DNA of 64,000 nt, taken from the NCBI RefSeq assembly GCF_020097835.1, contig NZ_CP083666.1:186001-250000 (forward strand), given 5' to 3'. Position 1 is the stretch's first letter. Every line of letters begins with the position of its first letter. The DNA is from Haloprofundus halobius. Lineage in GTDB: Archaea > Halobacteriota > Halobacteria > Halobacteriales > Haloferacaceae. Of the stretch, positions 58,030-64,000 are shown piece after piece. Both the position numbers and the translations under genes were made by a program. Under the pieces are notes generated by a model. That model made no database searches, was not told the DNA's origin, and was given only the letters and a program-made list of their open reading frames with translations.

Positions 58030-58137
58030 CGGTGGATGGCGACTGTGAGCGACGAACCGCGGGGCCGACCCGAAGAAACCCGCCCTTCCGCGCCGGTTGC
58101 GATGGCATTTTGTCGTCCGCGTGACCCGTAGGGTGTA

Positions 58138-59997
58138 GTGACCGACGCGAACACGTCATTTCAAGCCCTCGCAGACAGGGTCGAACGCCCGATACAACGT
58201 GTGTTCGCCGAGTACGGAGTGCCGGAACTCCGGTGGCTGACGCTCGGCGTGCTGACGAGTTTCCTCTCCCGCGCGGCGAACCTCGTCCCGCCCCTCCTGC
58301 TCGGCGTCACGCTGAACGCCGTCGAGAGCGGTCCCACCGCGTACAGCCCCCCGCTCGTCCCAGACGCGTGGCTCCCAGAAACGGTCCCCGACCAACTGTC
58401 GCTCTCTATCGCGCTCATCGCCGCCTCGTTTCTCGTCGCGGCGGTGGCGTCGTGGGGCCGAACGGTGACGCTAAACCTGTTCGCACACCGCATCGAGCAC
58501 TTTCTCCGGGTCGACACGTACGAGCGAATGCAGGCGCTCGACATGGCCTTCTTCGACGACAAGCAGACGGGCGAGATAATGTCCGTACTGAACAACGACG
58601 TGAACAACCTCGAAGTGTTCTTCGACAACGCCCTGGAGAGCACCATCCGCCTCGTCGTGATGGTACTCGGCATCGCGGGCGTCCTGTTCTACCTCAACCG
58701 GCAACTCGCCGTCGTCACGCTCGTCTTCGTTCCCGTCCTCGCGGGCTTCACCTACTGGTTCATGACGCGCGTCGAACCGGTCTACGCGGCTGTGCGGTCG
58801 AGCGTCGGCGGCCTCAACACCAGATTGGAGAACAACCTCTCGGGCATCGACCTCATCAAGACCACGGCGACCGAGGGATACGAGGGCGGACGCGTCCGCG
58901 ACGCCTCCAAGGAGTACTTCGACCAGACGATGACCGTCATCAAACTCTCGGGCATCTACCAGCCGGGGATGCAGTTCATCGGCGGCATGACGTTTCTGGC
59001 GACGTTCGCCGTCGGCGGCTACTGGCTGGTCGTCGGTCCGCCGCCGTACGCCAGCGGCACGCTTCAAATCGGGACGTTCGTCACGTTCGTCACGCTCGCC
59101 CAACAGCTGGTCGCACCGGTCAGCGAGTCGGGCCGCATCGTCGAGTGGTACGAGAACGCGCTCGCGTCCACGCGGCGCATCTACGCGCTCCGCGACATGC
59201 CCACGAGCATCGACGACCCCGTCGACCCCGTTTCGCTCGGCTGCGTGGAGGGACGCGTCGAGTACGACTCGGTCTCTTTCTCGTACGACGTGAGCGAACA
59301 GGTGCTCGACGACGTGAACTTCGCCGTCGAACCGGGCGAGACGCTGGCGCTCGTCGGTCCCACGGGCGCGGGCAAGTCGACGATTCTGAAATTGCTCCCG
59401 CGACTCTATGACGTGAACGACGGGTTGGTCCGCGTCGACGGCGTCGACGTGCGCGACACGTCGCTCTCGGAGCTACGCGGCGCAATCGGCTACGTCGGTC
59501 AGGAGACGTTCCTCTTCGACGGGACCGTCGCCGAGAATCTCCGATACGGGGCGTTCGACGCGACGGACGAGGAGATGGTCGCCGCCGCGAAAGTCGCCGA
59601 GGCCCACGAGTTCATCGAGGACCTGCCGGAGGGGTACGACACGCGAATCGGCGAGCGTGGCGTCAAACTCTCGGGCGGCCAGCGTCAGCGCCTCTCCATC
59701 GCGCGGACGGCGCTCGCGGACGCGCCGATTCTCATCCTCGACGAGGCGACGTCGGCGGTCGACACCGAGACCGAACGCCGCATCCAGCGCGGGTTGGAGC
59801 GACTCACCGAGGACCGGACGACGCTCGTCATCGCCCACCGCCTCTCGACGGTGACGAACGCGGACCAGATTCTCGTCCTCGACGACGGACGAATCGTCGA
59901 ACGGGGGTCGCACCGGGAACTGCACGGCACCGACAGCGAGTACGCCTCGCTGTGGGCGGCGCAGGCGGCCGCGGGCGACTCGCACCGCGACCGATGA
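58138..59997 (+). CDS. ABC exporter, fused permease and ATPase
   Basis: 619 residues from GTG 58138. The TM domain has six helices (about 38-58, 80-105, 160-180, 184-205, 272-300 and 300-325 regions). The ATPase has Walker A GPTGAGKST, signature LSGGQRQRLSIARTAL, Walker B ILILDEATSA, and a following H-loop VIAHRLSTV. It is a homodimeric type of exporter. AAGDSHRDR is the tail. Substrate unknown (lipid, peptide or drug). No clear partner. Confidence 0.92.
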   Translation: MTDANTSFQALADRVERPIQRVFAEYGVPELRWLTLGVLTSFLSRAANLVPPLLLGVTLNAVESGPTAYSPPLVPDAWLPETVPDQLSLSIALIAASFLVAAVASWGRTVTLNLFAHRIEHFLRVDTYERMQALDMAFFDDKQTGEIMSVLNNDVNNLEVFFDNALESTIRLVVMVLGIAGVLFYLNRQLAVVTLVFVPVLAGFTYWFMTRVEPVYAAVRSSVGGLNTRLENNLSGIDLIKTTATEGYEGGRVRDASKEYFDQTMTVIKLSGIYQPGMQFIGGMTFLATFAVGGYWLVVGPPPYASGTLQIGTFVTFVTLAQQLVAPVSESGRIVEWYENALASTRRIYALRDMPTSIDDPVDPVSLGCVEGRVEYDSVSFSYDVSEQVLDDVNFAVEPGETLALVGPTGAGKSTILKLLPRLYDVNDGLVRVDGVDVRDTSLSELRGAIGYVGQETFLFDGTVAENLRYGAFDATDEEMVAAAKVAEAHEFIEDLPEGYDTRIGERGVKLSGGQRQRLSIARTALADAPILILDEATSAVDTETERRIQRGLERLTEDRTTLVIAHRLSTVTNADQILVLDDGRIVERGSHRELHGTDSEYASLWAAQAAAGDSHRDR

Positions 59998-60081
59998 GTC
60001 TCGCCGACTCCCCGAGCGGAACCCGACCGTACTCTGACTAACCGACCAGTCACACCCCCTCGGACTGCCGTCTGCGCCATG

Positions 60082-60089
60082 CTTAAGTA
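60082..60089 (+). promoter_or_regulatory. TATA-like box upstream of the candidate RNA
   Basis: CTTAAGTA matches the usual form of a haloarchaeal TATA element (TTTAWA-like). The expected start of transcription, about 25-27 bases downstream of its centre, falls at 60110-60113, which is exactly the base of the first hairpin of the candidate RNA. That coincidence is the reason for calling it. Confidence 0.4.
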
Positions 60090-60110
60090 GTCGCGGTGTC
60101 TGTGTTCAGG

Positions 60111-60205
60111 TGACGCTTCGCTTTGGAGGGCCGAAGCGTCAGCGGGGACCAATTCAGGGCGGCAAACGCCGTACCCTTGCTTTTCTCACGGGTGCGGCGT
60201 TTTCC
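60111..60205 (+). ncRNA. Candidate structured small RNA with terminator-like hairpin
   Basis: Helix 1: GACGCTTCG (60112-60120) pairs perfectly with CGAAGCGTC (60132-60140) around a loop CTTTGGAGGGC. Helix 2: AGGG-CGGC...GCCG-TA-CCCT (about 60157-60177). Alternative helix 3: AAACGCCGTACCC (60164-60176) pairs with GGGTGCGGCGTTT (60190-60202) with one G-U, followed by TTTTCCCC-type pyrimidines (60200-60207). Helices 2 and 3 are mutually exclusive because they use the same strand. No known RNA family was matched. It could be a free sRNA or the leader of an unidentified gene. Confidence 0.38.
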
Positions 60206-60428
60206 CCTTTCGCGACGACCCAATCACCGACGAGCGATAGCCGTCGAATCTATGCGCTCGCAGAACCCGAGCGACCGCTCTGGACGCGCAGTCGAACCCG
60301 AGGAGTCGTCAGACGAGTGTGTTGTCGAGTCGGTTGTACCGTCGAGACGTCCGTCCGCCTCGGAACGGGGGGTGGGTCGGGCGGCCGGAACGCCGAACGA
60401 CGCCGTACCACCCCGCCGGACCGTCGCG

Positions 60429-60623
60429 CTACCGGTTCGTCGGTGGATTCCGTGCCAGACCCTCGAACATCGCCGCCGACGCGACGACCGTCCCGGTACC
60501 GCCGGCCAACGAGAGTGGGACGACCGTCAGCGCGCCGAGCGCCCCGCCGCCGAGTAGTGCGACACCCATCACGAGCAGTATCAGGTCGAACCGCGTCGGC
60601 GCTGTCGTGGCGAGGTCGCTCAT
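60429..60623 (-). CDS. Small membrane protein
   Basis: 64 residues with two TM helices (about 12-31 FDLILLVMGVALLGGGALGAL and 33-52 TVVPLSLAGGTGTVVASAAMF). The short hairpin between them is glycine-rich. It is a small hypothetical with a normal ATG and an AT-rich region upstream on the minus strand (60624-60660). Function unknown. Confidence 0.65.
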   Translation of the reverse strand: MSDLATTAPTRFDLILLVMGVALLGGGALGALTVVPLSLAGGTGTVVASAAMFEGLARNPPTNR

Positions 60624-60736
60624 GGCTCTAATTAGATGTCATTACCCACCCTTGTGTAAGTTGGGTTCGGTCGCCCGACTGTACGGTCGAGCGTCTCGGA
60701 CGCTTCGCTCGCGGCGTGAAACTAGCGAGAATCCGA

Positions 60737-60821
60737 TGCGAGGGACGAGATTTGAACTCGCGAATCCCTACGGAAGCGGGTCTTAAGCCCGCCGCTTTTG
60801 GCCTGGCTCAGCCACCCTCGC
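60737..60821 (-). tRNA. tRNA-Leu (anticodon TAA)
   Basis: Read on the minus strand, the acceptor stem GCGAGGG pairs with CCCTCGC, with A as discriminator. The anticodon stem is GCGGG...CCCGC with a CTTAAGA loop giving anticodon TAA (plus-strand 60783-60785). A long variable arm follows, then the T arm with GTTCAAATC. Length about 85 bases with a class II variable arm is typical of tRNA-Leu. No intron is apparent. CCA is not encoded. It decodes UUA and probably UUG codons. Confidence 0.93.
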
Positions 60822-60919
60822 GCACTCTCTCGTACCGGCGTCCTCCGCAAGTCGGTTTCGGTACGCGCTCGTCTGGGAGGCGGCGTGGCGTCGACTCGTC
60901 GTGACCGCCGGTTGCGACC

Positions 60920-61255
60920 TTACCAGTCGACGCTCAGCGTCCCGTCGCCGTGGGGGTTCGGCGCGATCTCCTCGTCGGTTCGGCGGTCGATGACGTGGAT
61001 GACGCCCTCGCCCTTCTTCGCCGGACAGACCTCCGCGGCGCGGACGTTCTCGTCGAGTTCGTCCTCGCCGATGTAGTAGGAGTTCGCCTTCGCCAGTCCG
61101 GAGGCGAGGTCCATCCCCCAGTTGTCGGCGACTTCGGCGCAGCGCCCCGCTCCGAAGCACTTGTTCGCCTCGAAGAGTATCTTGTAGGGCTTCTCGTCTA
61201 CGGGGGGACCCTCACCGCCGAACTCGCTTGGCTTCTTCACGCCGTCGTCGCTCAT
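60920..61255 (-). CDS. Ferredoxin with three cluster cysteines, probably [3Fe-4S]
   Basis: 111 residues. The motif NKCFGAGRCAEVA gives C33 and C39 (C-x5-C); the third ligand is C77 in AEVCPAKKG. The middle Cys of a [4Fe-4S] motif is replaced by Gly/Ala, the pattern of [3Fe-4S] ferredoxins. It could carry electrons to AOR, cytochrome P450 or other partners. A 25-residue polar N-terminal extension precedes the domain. It lies between the tRNA and a GNAT gene. Confidence 0.82.
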   Translation of the reverse strand: MSDDGVKKPSEFGGEGPPVDEKPYKILFEANKCFGAGRCAEVADNWGMDLASGLAKANSYYIGEDELDENVRAAEVCPAKKGEGVIHVIDRRTDEEIAPNPHGDGTLSVDW

Positions 61256-61321
61256 GGCCCGAAGCTAGCGGCAGGGCGAACTTTCGTCTGTCGGTCTGAC
61301 GCTCCGGCCCGAAGTGCCCAC

Positions 61322-61786
61322 TCACGTCAGCGACTTCCGCATCTCGACGTGCGGGATTCCCGCCTCCTCGAACTCGCCGCTGGTCGTCTCGTAACCGAGG
61401 TCGCAGTAAAAGCGCTCGACCTGCGTCTGCGCGTGGAGCCGTAGCTCCCGGACGTTCTCCTCACGAGCGACGCGTTCGAGCGCCTCGACGAGTCGCTTTC
61501 CCCACCCTTCGCCGCGTTCGGACTCGAGGACGGCGACGCGCTCGACTTTCCGAGCGCCGTCGTCGCCGTCGACGCGGCGCAGACGCGCCGCCCCGACCGG
61601 TTCCCCGTCGTCGTAGGCGACGAACAGCAGCGTCCCATCTGCCCCGTCGTACTCGTCCCACTCCAGTTCCTCGGGCACACCCTGTTCGTCGACGAACACC
61701 GCTTCGCGGACGGCGAAGGCGTCCTCGCGGGCGGCCTCGTTCTCGGCCAGTTCGACGCCGGTCGCTCCCGTTTTCGACCCGCTCAT
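61322..61786 (-). CDS. GNAT-family N-acetyltransferase (ElaA-like)
   Basis: 154 residues. DEQGVPEELEWDEYDGADGTLLFVAYDDGEPVGAARLR and VERVAVLESERGEGWGKRLVEALERVAREENVREL contain the acetyl-CoA loop (R/Q-x2-G-x-G/A variant ERGEGWG). ELRLHAQTQVERFYCDLGYETTSGEFEEAGIPHVEMRK is the substrate-side end. The ATG overlaps the stop of the upstream AhbAB gene (ATGA), so the two are translated together. Substrate unknown. Confidence 0.87.
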   Translation of the reverse strand: MSGSKTGATGVELAENEAAREDAFAVREAVFVDEQGVPEELEWDEYDGADGTLLFVAYDDGEPVGAARLRRVDGDDGARKVERVAVLESERGEGWGKRLVEALERVAREENVRELRLHAQTQVERFYCDLGYETTSGEFEEAGIPHVEMRKSLT

Positions 61787-62826
61787 CGCTCCTCACCCAC
61801 CAGTTCGTCGTACTGTGCGCCGGTCTGCTTCAGCGTCTCCGTCGAGTAGAGTCGCTCGTGGTCGAACGGCAGATGCTCGGCGGCCAGTTCGTCTATCTTC
61901 TCGTCGACGACGTCGGCCTCGCGGCCGTGAATCATCGTAAAGAGGTTGTACGGCCACCCCTGTTCGGAGCGACGCGGCCGGTGGTAACAGAGCGTCACGT
62001 ACGGGAGCGCGCCGACGCGCTCGCCGCGGGCGTCGAGTTCGTCGTCGGGGACGTCCCAGACGACCATGCAGTTGTTCCGAAAGCCAGTGACGACGTGGTT
62101 GACGACGCAGCCGATGCGCTTGATACAGCCGTCGTCGAGCAGGCGTTCGACTGCGGCGAGCACGTCGTCGACGTCGGCCCCGAGGGCGTCCGCGATGTCT
62201 CCGTAGGGCGTCGCCGACAGCGGGAATCCGCTCTGGATTTCGAGCAGCAGCGCCGCCTCCAGTTCCGAGAGGCCGTCGGTCGACTCCTCGCTGATGCGCG
62301 TCGCAGTCACTTCCGTCTCTGTGAGGCTCTCTCGCGCGAACCTGTCGTCGTTGACGACGGGGAACTCCAGGTCGATGTAGTAGTCGGTAAGCATCGGGAG
62401 GTTCAGCACCGAACAGCCGGTTCGCTCCTCGATGTCGGCGAGAATCCGGTCGCGCGTCTCCCGCGACCCGGCGGTGACGACGAACCACATGTTCCACTCG
62501 TGGTCGCGGCGGTAGTTGTGGTTCACCTGTCGGTAGCCGTTTATCACCTCGGCTATCTCGTCGAACCGGTCTTCCGGCGCTCTCACTGCCGCGAGCGTCG
62601 AACTCCCGATGACCGGCGGGTTGAGCACCGCGCCGAACCGCCGAAAGATGCCCTGTTCGCGGAGTCGTTCGACTCGCGATAGCGCCTCGTCCTCCGAGAG
62701 ACCGAGTTCGTCGCCGACGACGCGAAACGGCCGCTTGACGACGGGAAACCCGCTCTGGTACTCGTCGACGAGCGCGGCGTCTACGGCGTCGAGGTCGGTG
62801 CGCCAACCGGCGTCTACGGGACCCAT
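61783..62826 (-). CDS. ahbAB: Siroheme decarboxylase AhbA/AhbB fusion
   Basis: 347 residues with two Lrp/AsnC-like halves. The N-terminal half has FPVVKRPFRVVGDELGLSEDEALSRVERL (HTH-like), then FGAVLNPPVIGSSTLAAVRAPE and INGYRQVNHNYRRDHEWNMWFVVTA. The C-terminal half repeats the plan (FPLSATPYGDIADALGADVDDV, RIGCVVNHVVTGFRNNCMVVWDVPD, LCYHRPRRSEQGWPYNLFTMIHG). These are the catalytic-type segments of siroheme decarboxylase in the alternative heme route, and of NirDL-type proteins. AhbC and AhbD are not in the window. The gene is co-translated with a GNAT. Confidence 0.88.
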   Translation of the reverse strand: MGPVDAGWRTDLDAVDAALVDEYQSGFPVVKRPFRVVGDELGLSEDEALSRVERLREQGIFRRFGAVLNPPVIGSSTLAAVRAPEDRFDEIAEVINGYRQVNHNYRRDHEWNMWFVVTAGSRETRDRILADIEERTGCSVLNLPMLTDYYIDLEFPVVNDDRFARESLTETEVTATRISEESTDGLSELEAALLLEIQSGFPLSATPYGDIADALGADVDDVLAAVERLLDDGCIKRIGCVVNHVVTGFRNNCMVVWDVPDDELDARGERVGALPYVTLCYHRPRRSEQGWPYNLFTMIHGREADVVDEKIDELAAEHLPFDHERLYSTETLKQTGAQYDELVGEER

Positions 62827-62916
62827 CGCCCGGAGTTAGGAGGGAACGAACCTACCAGTTTCGGACTCCTGCCGCGGCGCGTCCCCGACGGCCGTTCTCG
62901 ATTCCGTCGCCCGCGC

Positions 62917-63591
62917 TCAGTCGCCGCCGAAGCGTCGCGGTTCGCCCGTCTTCCGGGGGGTTTCGGTGGTCGCGCCTGCTTCTGCCGTCTCCGCCGTCTC
63001 CGCCGTCTCCGTCGTCTTCGCCGTCTCCGAAACCTCCGCCACCTCGACCAGCGACGTCGACTCGCCGTCCGGCAGTTCCCGCGCCATCACGACCATCGGA
63101 TTCCCCTCGTTCAACTCGAAGGCGTCGTGGACCGTCTGCCACCCTTCGCGCTCGTACAGCGCTCGTGCGGGGTCGTTGTCGACGCCGGTCGTGAGGACGC
63201 TCGTCTCGTGTGAGAGACCGTCGAGGACGCTGTCGTGGAGGCTCGTTCCGAGGCCGCGGCGGCGGGCGTCCTCGGCGACGGCGAGTTCGACGAACTCGAA
63301 GCAGTTTCGGAGCCACCGTTCGGTCCGTTCCGGTCCGAGTGCGGTCGCGAGTTGGTCGTGGTAGAACTGCCCCGGCGCGGACGTGTAGCCGTAGACGAAG
63401 CCGAGCACCTCGTCGTCCTCGACGGCCGCGAACCCGCGGTATCCCGGATACTCCGCGTGGCGCTCGAACTGCGTCGCCGCCTCCGCCCGACTCCCCCACC
63501 CTCGCTCGGCCTCCCCGTACAGGTCCCAGTACAGTGAGACGGCGGCGTCGAGCGCTGGACTTCGGCGGGAGAGGGGGATGAGGTCTGTCAT
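62917..63591 (-). CDS. GNAT-family N-acetyltransferase with repetitive C-terminal tail
   Basis: 224 residues. GNAT core: VAVEDDEVLGFVYGYTSAPGQFYHDQLATALG and ELAVAEDARRRGLGTSLHDSVLDGL (RRRGLGT acetyl-CoA loop). ARALYEREGWQTVHDAFELNEGNPMVVMAREL completes the fold. The C-terminal ~50 residues are a Thr/Glu/Ala-rich tail (ETAETAETAE), encoded by a 9-bp DNA repeat. The tail is not part of the usual fold. Substrate unknown. Confidence 0.85.
   Translation of the reverse strand: MTDLIPLSRRSPALDAAVSLYWDLYGEAERGWGSRAEAATQFERHAEYPGYRGFAAVEDDEVLGFVYGYTSAPGQFYHDQLATALGPERTERWLRNCFEFVELAVAEDARRRGLGTSLHDSVLDGLSHETSVLTTGVDNDPARALYEREGWQTVHDAFELNEGNPMVVMARELPDGESTSLVEVAEVSETAKTTETAETAETAEAGATTETPRKTGEPRRFGGD
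62984..63028 (-). repeat. 9-bp repeat encoding the GNAT tail
   Basis: Five units on the plus strand: GCCGTCTCC (62984-62992), the same (62993-63001), the same (63002-63010), GTCGTCTTC (63011-63019) and GCCGTCTCC (63020-63028). On the coding strand each unit adds a three-residue step (ETA or similar). The length stays in frame, so slippage would change tail length without disrupting the enzyme. Confidence 0.85.
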
Positions 63592-63748
63592 CCCGGGACA
63601 GTTCGAAGCCGTGCCACATCAGTCCCTTTCACGCACCGACTGGTATTACACGAAGCCGAGTCAGTTCAACGACCTATCACTCGGTGTGCGAAACGGGTCA
63701 GAGAACGAGAACGGGACGTTTTTGCTCCGGCCGTTCCAAGCCGCGCAC

Positions 63749-64000
63749 ATGACGAACGCGACGCAAGAGTTCGGCGAGTGGCCGCTGAAACGGCTGATGA
63801 CGGAGGTCTGTGGCTCCGGCCACAAGTCGGCGGACGATCTCACCCGCGACCAAGCGCGCGAGGCGATGCAGCGAATCTTCGCGGGCGAACCTGACCCGAC
63901 GACGCTCGGGGCGTTCTGGCTCGCGAACCGCTGGAAACGCAACAACCCCGAGGAACTCGCCGCCTACACCGACGAGATGTGCGCCCGCGTCGAGTACGCC
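63749..64000 (+). CDS. trpD: Anthranilate phosphoribosyltransferase-like protein, N-terminal part
   Basis: Only 84 residues are inside the window. MTNATQEFGEWPLKRLMTEVCGSGHKSADDLTRDQAREAMQRIFAGEPDPTTLGAFWLANRWKR has the helical N-terminal domain of the nucleoside phosphorylase / TrpD superfamily (LTxxEAxxAMxxIxxGE pattern). Haloarchaea have more than one TrpD-like protein, so the tryptophan role is not certain. ATG 63749 is clear; the 3' end lies beyond the window. Confidence 0.75.
   Translation, partial: MTNATQEFGEWPLKRLMTEVCGSGHKSADDLTRDQAREAMQRIFAGEPDPTTLGAFWLANRWKRNNPEELAAYTDEMCARVEYA

Larger units (their letters stand above)
59998..60428. other. Intergenic region holding a candidate small RNA
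   Basis: 431 bases between the ABC exporter and the small membrane gene on the opposite strand. The first ~200 bases hold a promoter-like box and structured RNA candidate (see the next entries). From about 60206 to 60428 there are open frames on both strands but codon use is poor, no family is recognised, and I see no additional feature. Confidence 0.5.

Noticed and set aside
60123-60557. 144-codon plus-strand frame over the candidate RNA and the small membrane gene
   Set aside because: It is basic and low-complexity with no family match. It overlaps the structured element and a more plausible minus-strand membrane gene.

Overview
This 64 kb window is chromosomal DNA from a haloarchaeon (class Halobacteria). 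The base composition is very GC-rich, and most predicted proteins are strongly acidic. The gene content is diagnostic: the archaeosine pathway (Tgt end, ArcS, RaSEA), the tubulin-like cell-shape protein CetZ1, the ubiquitin-like SAMP1/MoaD, F420 biosynthesis (CofC, CofG, CofH), split PurS/PurQ, fused siroheme decarboxylase AhbAB, and many short or leaderless promoters with ATGA-type gene overlaps. I see no insertion sequence, integrase, provirus or CRISPR array. It reads as core chromosome.

Layout. 1-2.1 kb: end of tgtA, then arcS. 2.4-3.6 kb: small hypothetical genes. 3.6-7.8 kb: a molybdenum/tungsten cofactor island with YqeC-like protein, MobA, and an aldehyde ferredoxin oxidoreductase (AOR) homologue that has lost all Fe-S ligands. 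7.9-11 kb: small membrane and zinc-ribbon proteins and a Tat-exported DyP-like lipoprotein. 11.2-19.5 kb: a complete membrane-bound formate dehydrogenase locus (TorD-like chaperone and an HdrA/MvhD/polyferredoxin fusion on the minus strand; FdhA, FdhB, a small anchor and cytochrome b on the plus strand), followed by a dense cluster of mini-hairpins. 19.8-33 kb: SAMP1 with two hypothetical partners, an S9 peptidase, AzlCD, a Na+/H+ antiporter, a methyltransferase, a second (canonical) AOR, and two related lipoproteins. 33-38 kb: RaSEA, then purine genes purQ, purS, purU-like and purC. 38-45 kb: a ThDP enzyme, cofH, MscS, cofG, cofC. 45-49 kb: CetZ1 with an overlapping membrane protein, an NDUFA9-like SDR and thymidylate kinase. 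49-54 kb: a lipoprotein, a lone PDH E1-alpha, an M48 protease, and a RAM/TrkA/RAM set. 54-64 kb: ATP-grasp enzyme, winged helix protein, flavin monooxygenase, ABC exporter, a candidate structured small RNA, tRNA-Leu(TAA), ferredoxin, two GNATs, AhbAB, and the start of a trpD-like gene.

How the parts relate. The main theme is Mo/W redox chemistry. Three pterin enzymes (two AORs and formate dehydrogenase) share the window with MobA, YqeC and the MoaD/SAMP1 sulfur carrier. The formate dehydrogenase complex has a Tat-type catalytic subunit, a four-cluster Fe-S subunit and a cytochrome b, so it probably feeds formate electrons to the respiratory chain. The 708-residue HdrA/MvhD-like protein beside it is the least explained component. 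The formyl-H4folate deformylase-like protein is a possible internal formate source, which is inference only. A second theme is RNA modification: the two enzymes that finish archaeosine (ArcS and RaSEA) are both here, about 31 kb apart.

Most product names rest on motifs and on remembered family features. No database search was run.
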